A stretch of 64,000 bases of DNA, taken from NCBI RefSeq assembly GCF_003946625.1, contig NZ_RHOR01000010.1:16210-80209 (forward strand), in the 5' to 3' direction. The position numbers and the translations under genes are program-made. Source of the stretch: Companilactobacillus kedongensis (GTDB taxonomy: Bacteria > Bacillota > Bacilli > Lactobacillales > Lactobacillaceae). How positions within the stretch are numbered: the first letter of the stretch is position 1; each line of letters starts with the position of its first letter. Shown in pieces: positions 9,610 to 18,417 of the stretch. A model generated the notes under the pieces. The model had not been told where the DNA came from, did no database searches, and saw only the letters and a list, made by a program, of their open reading frames with translations.

Positions 9610-9618
9610 AACTAAATG

Positions 9619-10845
9619 TTACATATTTGATTCTTTTAACTTTTTAAAGGAGAAAGAAATCAAATCATCATTTCCAAATGCACCTGCTTTTGTTATAACC
9701 CGTAGATTATCATAATCTCCACCTGTAATTTTCATCATTGGTGTCCCAGTTGCAACTTCGGTAATAATATCAACGCTATTTGCTTTAACTACATCAAAGA
9801 AGCCCTTGGCAGTATCTCCACCTGTAATGAATAGCCCTGATGGCTTAATATTTTTAATTATCCGTCTACCCAATCCACCTAAAATTGACTGAACTATTAA
9901 ACCTATTTCGTCCATGGAAAGACCGTCTGCTTTTAATTTATCTTGAGTATACTTTAATTCATTTCTATTAATAGTCGCAGAAGACGTAACAATTACATCT
10001 TGTCCATCCTTCATGGCATTAACGGCCTCATCAACATAGTTATAATACGATTCATCTTTATATACATCATAAATAGGAATTGAAATAACTTTGACATTAT
10101 TTTCTCTAGCAAATTTAACCTGCTTGGATGTAACTTCACTTACGCTTCCCACAATAGCCAATGCTGGTACTACAGGATTCTCAATACTTAAAATTGCATC
10201 CATTATTCCTGACGATCCAACCCATAGTACCTTCAATTTAGATTTTAAAATATCTTTAACTAGCAATTGTAAATCTAAATCACTCATAGCATCTGCTGCA
10301 TAAAATTTAGTTTGTGAGTCTATATTGATGTTGCCACTTCTTATTTCATCCAATGAAATTGCATCAACATTCTCACCAGGAAATGCTTTTTTTAAAATAC
10401 TAAAGATATTATCGTCATTTAGAGGCTTAACTGGATCTTTTGCAAATTGTGTATCTAATCCTTTCACTCCATTAATAGTAAGAACACTATCTTTAACTTG
10501 ACGGCCGATAGATGGTAGTGATGGAGCAAATACTAAAATGTCACTCTCATAAAGACGATTTAGTTCATTTAACTCATCAGGAATATTACCGCGTAAAGTA
10601 GAATCGACTTTTTTTATTGTGTAATCAAATTGTTTCATATCCGTTTGCAATACCGCTCTTGAAATTTTATCTCTAGCATCACTAGGACTTAAATTACGTG
10701 ACTCAGTGTCCACGACTAATGATGAATATGTACCCTCTTCGTCATGAAGTCTAACCTGAACAGGAATACCACGTTTTGCTAGTTGAACTCCTGTATCTGT
10801 TGAACCAGTGAAATCATCAGCCATAATTAAATATTTTTTATCCAT
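9619..10845 (-). CDS. four-carbon acid sugar kinase (DUF1537, OtnK/DtnK family)
   Basis: 408 residues from the ATG at 10845, chosen for AAAGGTG upstream and because MDKKYLIMADDFTGSTDTGVQ is the family start (ADDFTG(A/S)xD). The C-terminal nucleotide-binding domain contains FITGGDTAKGF. Family members phosphorylate D-erythronate, D/L-threonate or related acids at O4 using ATP. With the PdxA-type dehydrogenase and the KdgT-type permease this makes a full uptake-to-dihydroxyacetone-phosphate route. The start overlaps the permease stop by 8 bases (ATGGATAA). The precise acid sugar cannot be read from sequence. Confidence 0.9.
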   Translation of the reverse strand: MDKKYLIMADDFTGSTDTGVQLAKRGIPVQVRLHDEEGTYSSLVVDTESRNLSPSDARDKISRAVLQTDMKQFDYTIKKVDSTLRGNIPDELNELNRLYESDILVFAPSLPSIGRQVKDSVLTINGVKGLDTQFAKDPVKPLNDDNIFSILKKAFPGENVDAISLDEIRSGNINIDSQTKFYAADAMSDLDLQLLVKDILKSKLKVLWVGSSGIMDAILSIENPVVPALAIVGSVSEVTSKQVKFARENNVKVISIPIYDVYKDESYYNYVDEAVNAMKDGQDVIVTSSATINRNELKYTQDKLKADGLSMDEIGLIVQSILGGLGRRIIKNIKPSGLFITGGDTAKGFFDVVKANSVDIITEVATGTPMMKITGGDYDNLRVITKAGAFGNDDLISFSFKKLKESNM

Positions 10846-11821
10846 TTGCAATAACACCTTTTTTCTCAACATCACTATTACTTTTTGCCTTATTCTCATG
10901 TTTTACTAACCATGAAACTAGCAAAGGACAAAGAATTGCTGTAATAATAACTGAAGCAGCAACCTGTGCAGTAGCAACAGCTGTCGTTTTTGCAAATGAA
11001 GGAACAACCGCAGCAATTGCAGCTGGAGTTGCGGCCGCGTTACCAGCAGTAGTACCAATAGCAGCTCCTACCGCTGGATGCTCTGTACGAAGAATATATT
11101 TCATAATTAAATAACCACCGAATCCGGCAATTAATGTTACTAAAATACCTAAGACAATACCTGGTAGACCGGCCTTAATTATTTGTGAAAAGTTTAAGGC
11201 TGCTCCAAGAGTAAATGCGAAGAATGGAATAGGCATAACGGTACCTGCTTTAAAGAAATCTTTAAGATCTGGATCTAAATTACCAAAAATAAATCCCAAT
11301 ACGATTGGTACTAATGCTGCAACAAACAACATAACTGGTAATTTTGCTGTTCCAGTTGCACCTAAAGCAATCATAGTAAAAAATGGTCCATCCATTAACG
11401 TAGTAATGGAAATTGCTCCAACGTCACTTGCATCACCATATTCTCCGGCAAGTGCACCATACAAACCACCATTCGCATTAGTCATTGATGATATCAAGGC
11501 TAATGGTAGAATCCCTAGAAATGTTCCGTTTCCAAAAAGTGAGCCAATGATCCATCCAAAAATAAGACCTAATAATAATCTAAAGAATGTTAATGCAGCA
11601 CCCCTAATAACTGGTTGTCCTGCTTGTTTAATTGAAATTTGTGCACCATTACAAAAGCAGAATAATGATAGTAAAGTTAAAGTACCTGTTTTGAAAAGCG
11701 CAGTAGTAAATCCACCAATTTCTAGTGAATGTGGTAAGAAGGTGTTAAAAGTGGTCCCTAGTAAAAGTGGAACAACCATTAGTCCTCCAGGAACTTTATT
11801 TATTCCTTTAAGAATCTTCAT
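10838..11821 (-). CDS. kdgT: 2-keto-3-deoxygluconate permease family transporter
   Basis: 327 residues, about ten hydrophobic segments, full length for the KdgT family of proton symporters. Typical stretches are KVPGGLMVVPLLLGTTFNT at the N-terminus, LISSMTNANGGLYGALAGEYGD and GPFFTMIALG. In this operon the substrate is more likely an erythronate/threonate-type acid than ketodeoxygluconate; this is an inference. It lies 11 bases downstream of the PdxA-family gene and overlaps the kinase. Confidence 0.88.
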   Translation of the reverse strand: MKILKGINKVPGGLMVVPLLLGTTFNTFLPHSLEIGGFTTALFKTGTLTLLSLFCFCNGAQISIKQAGQPVIRGAALTFFRLLLGLIFGWIIGSLFGNGTFLGILPLALISSMTNANGGLYGALAGEYGDASDVGAISITTLMDGPFFTMIALGATGTAKLPVMLFVAALVPIVLGFIFGNLDPDLKDFFKAGTVMPIPFFAFTLGAALNFSQIIKAGLPGIVLGILVTLIAGFGGYLIMKYILRTEHPAVGAAIGTTAGNAAATPAAIAAVVPSFAKTTAVATAQVAASVIITAILCPLLVSWLVKHENKAKSNSDVEKKGVIANG

Positions 11822-11832
11822 TGCTAATCCCC

Positions 11833-12861
11833 CTATTTGTTAACAGCTAATTTAGTTGCATAGTCAATTGAATTTAACAAACTAATATCATTGGCCTTAC
11901 CAGTCAAAACTTGGTCAAATGCTGTCCCATGATCAACTGACGTACGAATGATTGGTAATCCTAATGTGATATTCACACCAGATACATTGCCCCATGTCTT
12001 AGTCTTTTGATCATACTTAAATCCGATCAATTTAATAGGAATATGTCCTTGGTCATGATACATTGCTACAACAATGTCAAACCAACCACCTGCTGCCTTA
12101 GGAAATACAGTATCTGGTGGAACTGGACCAGTAACATTAATTCCTTCATCTTTAGCAACATTTATTGCAGGAATAATTTCTTTTTCTTCTTCATCACCAA
12201 ATAATCCGTTTTCACTGCTATGTGGATTTAACCCCGCAACTCCAATCTTTGGTTCTGGAATTCCCAATTGTTTCATAGCCTTATTAGCAATTTCAATAAC
12301 CTCTAATACACGATCCTTTTTAACCAGTTCTGTTGCACGTCTTAATGAAACATGTGTACTAACATGAACCACCCTAAGATTTTCATGTGCTAACATCATT
12401 GTGTAATTTTTAGTACCCGTTCTTGTTGCATATATTTCGGTGTGACCAGCGAAATGATGACCAGCCAAATTCATGGCTTCTTTATTAAGTGCATTAGTTA
12501 CCGTTGCATCAACATCCTTATTCATCGCCAAATCAATAACCGTCGTTACATATTTATATGCAGCATCTCCCGCCATAGCACTAACTTGACCAAATTTGAG
12601 ATTATTGATATCAATCATTTTCATATCTAAAACATCCATCGAACCAAATTCAAATTTTGCTTCACTTACTTTCTGAATTGGATTCAAATTTAATTTTAAT
12701 TCCGGTATTTTTTTCATGACGTACTCAAGAACTGAAACATCACCAACAATAAATGGATGGCACTTCTCAAATAATTCTTCATGTTTAAAAGCTTTTAAAG
12801 ATATTTCGGGACCAATACTTGCTGGGTCCCCCATAGTAATAGCAATAATAGGTAATTTCAT
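11833..12861 (-). CDS. pdxA: PdxA-family 4-phospho-acid-sugar dehydrogenase (PdxA2-like)
   Basis: 342 residues from the ATG at 12861 (AAGGA ten bases upstream; the longer frame lacks a site). PIIAITMGDPASIGPE is the family start. Metal-binding histidines lie in HTEIYA, HVSTHVSLR and YHDQGHIPIKLIGF, with GLNPHSSENGLFG characteristic of PdxA. In true pyridoxine synthesis it oxidises 4-phosphohydroxythreonine. Next to a DUF1537 kinase the family instead oxidises and decarboxylates 4-phosphoerythronate/threonate to dihydroxyacetone phosphate. First gene of the operon. Confidence 0.9.
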   Translation of the reverse strand: MKLPIIAITMGDPASIGPEISLKAFKHEELFEKCHPFIVGDVSVLEYVMKKIPELKLNLNPIQKVSEAKFEFGSMDVLDMKMIDINNLKFGQVSAMAGDAAYKYVTTVIDLAMNKDVDATVTNALNKEAMNLAGHHFAGHTEIYATRTGTKNYTMMLAHENLRVVHVSTHVSLRRATELVKKDRVLEVIEIANKAMKQLGIPEPKIGVAGLNPHSSENGLFGDEEEKEIIPAINVAKDEGINVTGPVPPDTVFPKAAGGWFDIVVAMYHDQGHIPIKLIGFKYDQKTKTWGNVSGVNITLGLPIIRTSVDHGTAFDQVLTGKANDISLLNSIDYATKLAVNK

Positions 12862-12935
12862 TTTATCGGTATTCCTTATGAATACCTTCACTCCCCTCTC
12901 TTTATCTTTCATAACATAGTTTAGAAGGGTTGAAA

Positions 12936-12949
12936 TAAAAGCGCTAACA
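12936..12949. promoter_or_regulatory. cre (CcpA) site, acid-sugar operon
   Basis: TAAAAGCGCTAACA matches WGWAARCGYTWWCW at 13 of 14 positions and has the palindromic AGCGCT core. It lies between the divergent pdxA operon and regulator, about 75 bases from the pdxA start, consistent with catabolite repression. Confidence 0.6.
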
Positions 12950-12965
12950 TAATATGATTCATATT

Positions 12966-13034
12966 GAAACAGGTTTCTTCAATAGAAACCATTTATCTAA
13001 GCATATTAATAAACCATGTTTCATAATGAAACAT
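12966..13034. promoter_or_regulatory. array of GTTTC/GAAAC palindromes (operators)
   Basis: Three inverted repeats share the half-site GTTTC: GAAAC-AG-GTTTC (12966-12977), GGTTTCT-TCAAT-AGAAACC (12972-12990) and ATGTTTCAT-A-ATGAAACAT (13016-13034). The last abuts the regulator ribosome-binding site. They are likely binding sites of the adjacent PrpR-N/Fis regulator for itself and for the divergent operon. Confidence 0.55.
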
Positions 13035-13048
13035 AAGGAGATAAAATA

Positions 13049-14797
13049 TTGAAATTTAGGATTTTAGGTATTTATCCATACGCAGGATTAGAACAATCAA
13101 TCAAAAATCAATTACCAAAATTCTCAGAATTAAAGATCGATCATTTTGTCGGTGATTTAAGTTACGGAATTGAAATAGCAACTAAGCAATTAAAAGAAAA
13201 CAATTATGATGCGATTATTTCACGTGGTGGAACCAAAAGAGCATTAGAACAAAAATTTGATTTACCAATCATTGATATTGGGGTATCAAAATACGATATC
13301 TTACAAGCAATTCAAAGTCTCAAACATATTAATAAAATTGCGGTTGTTGGATTTGATTTCTTAAGTATAAATGCCGAACATGTAATTAAAGATTTCAACA
13401 AGAACTTATCCGTATTTAAAATTGAATCCTTGGATGATGCACAAAAAATCCTCCTTCAACTGAAGGAGGATAACTATGATGTCATTATTGGAGATAGGAT
13501 AACCAGTCGCCTGGCAAATAAAATTGGTATTAACTGTATTCTCATTTCATCAGGAGATGAGAGTGTTATTTCGGCTCTACAAAATTGCTTAACCATCTTA
13601 AAAAACAAGTATTCTGAAAAAGAATCTAGCCGTATACTTCTTGATTTATTAAGATACCGTAATGAAAGTCTTGTTGTGACTGACGAAGATAACATGATAA
13701 ACTACACTGCTAATTTAAACCACTCTCCAAAGTTAATTCCACACATAAAAAAAAGAATCCGATATATAAATTGGGAGGAAAACAAAACCAGTATATTTAT
13801 GAGCCAGAATAAATATTATCAAATGAACAAAATAAGGAATTCTACATATATTATAAGCAAATTGAACAATTATCTGCCTAACAAAGCGATAAATACACCA
13901 ACAGATGAAAACGAAGAAATATTCAATGCCTATTTGAAAAGCAATTTATCCCAAAAGTTCTTAAATGCTCTAGAAATATACAAACATAACGATGATATAC
14001 TCTTTATTGCGGGAGAAAACGGTTCTGGAAAAAATCAGTTAATAAGTATTATAAGTTCATCTGAAGCTAAAAAAACTTTTAGAATAAATTGTAGCGAATT
14101 AACTGAATTAAAACTAAATGATCTGGAAAATTCGCTATCTTCCCCATTATTGGATACTCAAAATATTATTATATTTGATCACTTAGACAAAATAAATGTT
14201 GGCCTTCAGCGCAAACTAATGTATTTTATAAATGAAACATTACTTTTCAAAAGAAATAAACTCATTTTCAGTTATGAACTAGATTCACAAAACGGAGTAA
14301 ATTTAACTAGAATATTATTGAAGCAACCTAAATATATTGAATTAAGACCCTTTAACTATCTAGATAGTAAACAAATATCGTTATTAATATCTTTACTGAT
14401 AAATCAATTGAATATAAGTTACGGTCGAGAAATACTTGGAGTAACTGATATAACTTTTGATCGTATACTGAGAGGACCGTGGGAAAGAAATTATTGGCAA
14501 TTTATAACTGTTCTAACAGAAAGTTATAAAGCTACCAAATCTCCCTATATCGACCTAAGTAGTTTAAAATATGGACTTAATCAAGAAAATATTGAATATA
14601 ATCTTACAAAAACTAGCAAAATCAATCATGTACAGAGAAATAAATTAAGCATTCCAATTGAGAACAATTTAGATGACAGCATTGACCTAATAGTACAAAA
14701 AGAACTTGCAATGAATAACTTTAATAAAACAAAAACTGCAAAATCATTAGGTATATCCAGATCTACCTTATGGCGTTTATTAAAAAGAATTGAATAA
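13049..14797 (+). CDS. PrpR-N/AAA+/Fis-type transcriptional regulator, lacking GAFTGA
   Basis: 582 residues, TTG start with AAGGAG eight bases upstream. Residues 1-190 match PrpR_N, the sensor domain of propionate-type activators (ISRGGT, IDIGVSKYDIL, VVGFD). A AAA+-like domain follows with Walker A GENGSGKNQ (about 328) and a Walker-B-like IIIFDHLD. The sigma-54 contact loop (GAFTGA) is missing: the sequence runs from FRINCSELTE almost directly to IIIFD. The C-terminus is a Fis-type HTH (NKTKTAKSLGISRSTLWRLL). It probably senses an acid sugar and regulates the divergent operon without sigma-54; this is an inference. Confidence 0.85.
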   Translation: MKFRILGIYPYAGLEQSIKNQLPKFSELKIDHFVGDLSYGIEIATKQLKENNYDAIISRGGTKRALEQKFDLPIIDIGVSKYDILQAIQSLKHINKIAVVGFDFLSINAEHVIKDFNKNLSVFKIESLDDAQKILLQLKEDNYDVIIGDRITSRLANKIGINCILISSGDESVISALQNCLTILKNKYSEKESSRILLDLLRYRNESLVVTDEDNMINYTANLNHSPKLIPHIKKRIRYINWEENKTSIFMSQNKYYQMNKIRNSTYIISKLNNYLPNKAINTPTDENEEIFNAYLKSNLSQKFLNALEIYKHNDDILFIAGENGSGKNQLISIISSSEAKKTFRINCSELTELKLNDLENSLSSPLLDTQNIIIFDHLDKINVGLQRKLMYFINETLLFKRNKLIFSYELDSQNGVNLTRILLKQPKYIELRPFNYLDSKQISLLISLLINQLNISYGREILGVTDITFDRILRGPWERNYWQFITVLTESYKATKSPYIDLSSLKYGLNQENIEYNLTKTSKINHVQRNKLSIPIENNLDDSIDLIVQKELAMNNFNKTKTAKSLGISRSTLWRLLKRIE

Positions 14798-14810
14798 CAA
14801 GGAGCAAATC

Positions 14811-15440
14811 ATGCTAAAAAATATCCTCTTCGACATCGACGGAACAATCACTGATACAGAATACACGATCATAAAATCCTTACAGGCCTTACTTCTTCGC
14901 GAAAAAGGTCTAACTGTTAAAGATGAGGATCTCTACTATATTTTAGGAATTCCCGGCGAAGATGGCGTACGTCAATTTTCTGACAACCAAGCGGATCTTG
15001 ATGATTTATTGGAGAAATGGCGCTTACTTATTGCTGACTATGCTAAATACTCAACTGTTTTTGACGGTATGGAAAAGCTTTTCATAAATTTGAATAAGGC
15101 TAACATGAACCTAGGAATAATAACTTCTAAAACCCATCAGGAATTGAAAAATGATTTTGATCGTTTCAATTTGAATAAATACTTTGACATTTTCGTAACG
15201 GCATCTGACACAGAGAAACATAAGCCAGAGCCTGATCCAATATATAAAGCTTTGGATATGTTAAATGCAGCACCTGAAAACTCAATCTACATTGGCGATT
15301 CGATTTACGATATGAAATGCGCTCATAGTGCAAATCTTCCCTTTGCATTGGCTAGTTGGGGCGCTAAATATAACCCCGAATTTAAACAAGCGGAATACAA
15401 ATTGGATACTCCTGATTCATTAATGCAAATAATTTTATAG
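14811..15440 (+). CDS. HAD family hydrolase
   Basis: 209 residues from the ATG at 14811 with AAGGAG upstream; an earlier in-frame start overlaps the regulator and has no site. HAD motif I is LFDIDGTITDTE (Asp8 nucleophile, Asp10), motif II IITSKTHQEL, the motif III lysine is in HKPEPDPIYKALD, and motif IV IGDSIYDMKCA. The cap resembles phosphoglycolate phosphatase/beta-phosphoglucomutase-like enzymes. It begins 13 bases after the regulator and may be cotranscribed; it could remove dead-end phosphorylated acid sugars, which is speculative. Confidence 0.88.
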   Translation: MLKNILFDIDGTITDTEYTIIKSLQALLLREKGLTVKDEDLYYILGIPGEDGVRQFSDNQADLDDLLEKWRLLIADYAKYSTVFDGMEKLFINLNKANMNLGIITSKTHQELKNDFDRFNLNKYFDIFVTASDTEKHKPEPDPIYKALDMLNAAPENSIYIGDSIYDMKCAHSANLPFALASWGAKYNPEFKQAEYKLDTPDSLMQIIL

Positions 15441-15491
15441 TTTTTTGAGCAAAAATCTAGATATATTTAGCTAAACCTGACAAAATACATG

Positions 15492-15520
15492 GTAGATACA
15501 AGCACCCCCAACTGTTTGTA
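15492..15520. other. C-rich hairpin in intergenic DNA
   Basis: GATACAA and TTGTATC pair around a loop with CACCCCC; a second CCACCCCC follows at once. The hairpin lies between the HAD gene and a bidirectional terminator, so it would be in the HAD transcript 3' region. Function unknown. Confidence 0.35.
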
Positions 15521-15551
15521 TCCACCCCCGTTGATTTTTATAACTCAACAT

Positions 15552-15588
15552 AAAAAGCCACCAGATTCCCCGACCTGGCGGCTTTTAC
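15552..15588. terminator. bidirectional terminator
   Basis: AAAAGCCACCAG and CTGGCGGCTTTT pair. A/T runs on both sides serve the converging HAD gene (+) and membrane peptidase gene (-). Confidence 0.88.
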
Positions 15589-15593
15589 TTTGT

Positions 15594-16364
15594 CTAAAAT
15601 ATTCCTAAAATTTTAATAACGATAATAGCTAAAACCATACTGATAATAGCATGAACCATGAATAAAATTGAAAATGATGTGAAGTACAACAAATAACTAT
15701 TTAATAGATCGATTTTCCCAACAATGATAAAAATATTGCCAATTACAAATTGTACGATCAACCAAGGTATTATTCCCTTATGAACTGTACTAAAATCGGC
15801 ATCACTTAAATCATATCCGGTACTGGCAATCATGATCGTCAAAACTAAATACAGAATGATCATCGACCAAGTTCCATTAGCGAACGCGGTCTTTAGATTA
15901 TTCAAAACTGACTCAACCAGATTAGTGGCATTTAAAGTCGTTTCCGTACCGATACTACTGAAGTTGAATTGGGCATTCAGTAAAAATTTCTGCAACAAAT
16001 ATAATGCAACAGAACAAGTATAATATGGTGCTAAGCCAATAAAGAAGTTCCCTAAACGCTGATAAATATTATTTTCGTTCCAAGAATGTTGAACTGACCC
16101 TAATGCACCGGAGTTTTGGTAGTGAACATTCAACAATTGCACTTTGGTAACCTTATGTCCGAAGATAAATGCAAACATAGCGTGACCCAATTCATGGATC
16201 ATAACGCCCAGTCCCCCGACAACTAACTGACTATTATTTCCTAAATTATCTACTAGAGTTTTCTTGGCAACGTGTCCGATCCACGACACAATTCTTGCGG
16301 TCAGATACGGTACGACAGTAAAAGTCACCAAGACACCTAAAATCCATCTAAAGTAGTCTTCCAA
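15594..16364 (-). CDS. membrane metallopeptidase-like protein (HExxH, M50-like)
   Basis: 256 residues with five or six hydrophobic segments. VMIHELGHAMFAFIFGHKV (about 55-73) carries the HELGH zinc motif inside a hydrophobic stretch, as in site-2-protease-like (M50) enzymes. The usual distal Asp motif (LDG/NxxPxxxxDG) is not obvious, so catalysis is uncertain. The start is TTG with AAGGAG upstream. It is the last gene of a minus-strand run after a TauE-type exporter, with a 32-base gap. Confidence 0.6.
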   Translation of the reverse strand: MEDYFRWILGVLVTFTVVPYLTARIVSWIGHVAKKTLVDNLGNNSQLVVGGLGVMIHELGHAMFAFIFGHKVTKVQLLNVHYQNSGALGSVQHSWNENNIYQRLGNFFIGLAPYYTCSVALYLLQKFLLNAQFNFSSIGTETTLNATNLVESVLNNLKTAFANGTWSMIILYLVLTIMIASTGYDLSDADFSTVHKGIIPWLIVQFVIGNIFIIVGKIDLLNSYLLYFTSFSILFMVHAIISMVLAIIVIKILGIF

Positions 16365-16396
16365 AAAGAAATCTCCTTATTTTTGAATTGATTATG

Positions 16397-17125
16397 TTAT
16401 TTTATCAAAAGTATCGCTCCAAATAATATTAAGATCATGTAAACATACTTTACAAAATCCGCACTATTTATTTTTGATGCGACCCAATTTCCCAATGGTA
16501 TCACTAATATCAACAAGGGAACGATTATTAAAAGTAATTTAACTACTTCTAAACTCCACATCCCCGAAGATATCTGGCTAAGCACAACGATACTACCAAC
16601 ACAGACAAAGTGTCCTTGCAGGATACCTCGCAATTTGAAGGCATCCCATTTTTTTGCTGTTCCATAAACTACTATTGGAACGCCATGGCTATTGAAGGAA
16701 CTCCCCAGAATACCTGATATCATTCCTGCTAGATAGTCATATTTGTCATTTATTTTAATATTTATTGGACTCTTCCTATTAAGAAAGTAGAGATTATATC
16801 CTCCATAGATAACAATGAATGTACCCAAGAATTTCATAATTATTTTGGGAGAACCCAATTTGATGATCAATATACCGATCGGTATCCCTAGAATTGATCC
16901 AATCACCAGACGCTTTAAAACTTGATAATCAATATTTCCTTTATACCTTATGGCTACTGGAATCGCTACGATCAATCCTAAAGCACCTATCAAAGCTGTT
17001 GATGATTCGATATCAAATGATATCAATGCCAACAACGGCATGGTGACCAGCGCTTCTCCAAATCCAAAAACTGTTCTCATTAAAGCCCCGAATAAGGCAA
17101 TAATAACGACTAAAAAGTATATCAC
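16397..17125 (-). CDS. sulfite exporter TauE/SafE family membrane protein
   Basis: 242 residues, about eight transmembrane helices, full length. The two repeated halves of TauE/SafE each begin with a loop-helix element (FGEALVTMPLLALI and GILGSSFNSHGVPIVVYG). The family exports sulfur-containing or organic anions; the substrate here is unknown. GTG start with AGGAGG six bases upstream, and 10 bases separate it from the acetyltransferase upstream, so an operon is likely. Confidence 0.85.
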   Translation of the reverse strand: MIYFLVVIIALFGALMRTVFGFGEALVTMPLLALISFDIESSTALIGALGLIVAIPVAIRYKGNIDYQVLKRLVIGSILGIPIGILIIKLGSPKIIMKFLGTFIVIYGGYNLYFLNRKSPINIKINDKYDYLAGMISGILGSSFNSHGVPIVVYGTAKKWDAFKLRGILQGHFVCVGSIVVLSQISSGMWSLEVVKLLLIIVPLLILVIPLGNWVASKINSADFVKYVYMILILFGAILLIK

Positions 17126-17135
17126 CGGATTCCTC

Positions 17136-17720
17136 CTATTTAGTTAATGAGATACGATCTTTTTCAGTGATTTTTCGTAATACTTTGCAAGGTACACCTG
17201 CAGCAACTACTCCAGCTGGAATGTCCTTATTAACGACACTACCAGCCCCAATTACACTGTTATTACCGATTGTTACACCACCAAGAACACTGACATTGGC
17301 ACCCAACCAAACATTATTTCCAATATGAATCGGGGCACTCGTTTCCATTCCAGAAGCACGCTGTTCTGGATCTAGTGGATGACTGGCACAAGCTATACAA
17401 ACACCCGGCGCAATAAAAACACCATCCCCTAAATAAACTGGAGAAGTATCAAGGATTGAACAATTATAATTGATAAATGCCATTCCTGTACTGTGAATGT
17501 TAAATCCATAGTCGCATCTAAAACTAGGCTCGATCATAGTCAAGTCAGTAGATTCCGCAAATAATTTCTTAATAATATTTTTACGTTTATCAATTTCTGT
17601 CGGTCTAGTTTGATTGTATTCAAAACACAATTCCTTTGATTTATCTTGCAAACCCATAGGCATATCTTTGTAACTTATAGCATAGGGGCGATCCTGTCGA
17701 ATCATTTCTTTAATATCCAT
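17136..17720 (-). CDS. sugar O-acetyltransferase (maltose/galactoside type)
   Basis: 194 residues. The N-terminal maltose-acetyltransferase helix region is followed by hexapeptide repeats forming a left-handed beta helix (IGNNVWLGANVSVLGGVTIG, NNSVIGAGSVVNKDIP). The catalytic histidine is in ACASHPLDPEQR. Transfers acetyl from acetyl-CoA to the 6-OH of sugars or glycosides, usually as detoxification. ATG start with GAGGTG upstream; first gene of the short operon with the TauE-type exporter. Confidence 0.9.
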   Translation of the reverse strand: MDIKEMIRQDRPYAISYKDMPMGLQDKSKELCFEYNQTRPTEIDKRKNIIKKLFAESTDLTMIEPSFRCDYGFNIHSTGMAFINYNCSILDTSPVYLGDGVFIAPGVCIACASHPLDPEQRASGMETSAPIHIGNNVWLGANVSVLGGVTIGNNSVIGAGSVVNKDIPAGVVAAGVPCKVLRKITEKDRISLTK

Positions 17721-17754
17721 TTTTCACCTCATTCATATATGTTAACAAATAATC

Positions 17755-17781
17755 AATAAAAAAAGACCCTTTTCAGGGTCT
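17755..17781 (-). terminator. terminator after the WNWGAF membrane protein
   Basis: AGACCCT-TTTC-AGGGTCT with an eight-T run on the minus strand. Confidence 0.88.
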
Positions 17782-17795
17782 GAAAGTTAATCTGA

Positions 17796-18158
17796 TTAAT
17801 ACATCTCACCTAAACTATTAAGACCATTAATCAATGAATACATCCAGTATATTACAAATAAACTAAGAACTACATTGACTAGAAAATAAACTAATCCCGC
17901 TAGATTCCAAGTCTTTTGTGTTTTCTTAAAGCCCTCGATATCGTTATGATCACTGTTATTCCATGCCCACTCATTTCCCTTAAATCCACAAACAAATGCC
18001 CAAATAATATTGAAAAGTGGAATCAAACATAACAATGGTAAGTAAGTCTTATTACCGATCCCCCACCATACATTAAAAGCAAATGCTCCCCAATTCCAAC
18101 CTTTGATTTCGTCTGGTGTTCCTTTAATTTCTACTTGTTGTGACGTTGCTTCTTGCAT
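17796..18158 (-). CDS. small membrane protein with WNWGAF motif
   Basis: 120 residues. GWNWGAFAFNVWWGIGN at the N-terminus, two or three hydrophobic segments, then GFKGNEWAWNN. This pattern recurs in small Firmicutes membrane proteins of unknown function. ATG start with GGGAGA upstream; its own terminator follows, so it is monocistronic. Confidence 0.7.
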   Translation of the reverse strand: MQEATSQQVEIKGTPDEIKGWNWGAFAFNVWWGIGNKTYLPLLCLIPLFNIIWAFVCGFKGNEWAWNNSDHNDIEGFKKTQKTWNLAGLVYFLVNVVLSLFVIYWMYSLINGLNSLGEMY

Positions 18159-18291
18159 AGATGTTCTCCCTGAATTCGTTTTATGGTTCTATCTATATAG
18201 TAAACAAATCATCGCTTATTAAATATCGCCAATATGTCAATCTATGGTCTTTCATAGCCAAACTTGATATGATTTTAAAAAAGGAGTTCTT

Positions 18292-18384
18292 ATGAAAATA
18301 CCGAATACAAGAATCAAGATACCTAAGATATTTTTAATGATAGCTCTATTGCTTCCTTTGATCGGTTATCGCCGGCACAAATAA
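18292..18384 (+). CDS. 30-residue peptide resembling an isolated sortase sorting signal
   Basis: A short ORF with AAAAAGGAG seven bases before its ATG and a strong terminator directly at its stop. The peptide begins MKIPNTRIKIPK, continues with a 13-residue hydrophobic stretch and ends GYRRHK. The order (IPNT, hydrophobic segment, basic tail) resembles the C-terminal cell-wall sorting signal of LPXTG proteins but without a protein in front. It could also be a small membrane peptide or toxin. No homologue is recognised. Confidence 0.5.
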   Translation: MKIPNTRIKIPKIFLMIALLLPLIGYRRHK

Positions 18385-18417
18385 AAAGTCATGGAAAATT
18401 TTCCATGACTTTTTTTA
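18384..18417. terminator. bidirectional terminator
   Basis: AAGTCATGGAAAA and TTTTCCATGACTT with a seven-T run on the plus strand and five T on the minus. It serves the small ORF (+) and the DUF1801 gene (-), overlapping both stops. Confidence 0.9.

Noticed and set aside
9476..9715. 79-codon plus-strand ORF over the kinase terminator.
   Set aside because: It crosses a terminator hairpin and the 3' end of the opposing kinase gene, and has no credible ribosome-binding site.
12862..13048. Sigma-54 promoter between pdxA and the PrpR-N regulator.
   Set aside because: No TGGCAC-N5-TTGC pattern on either strand, and the regulator lacks GAFTGA.
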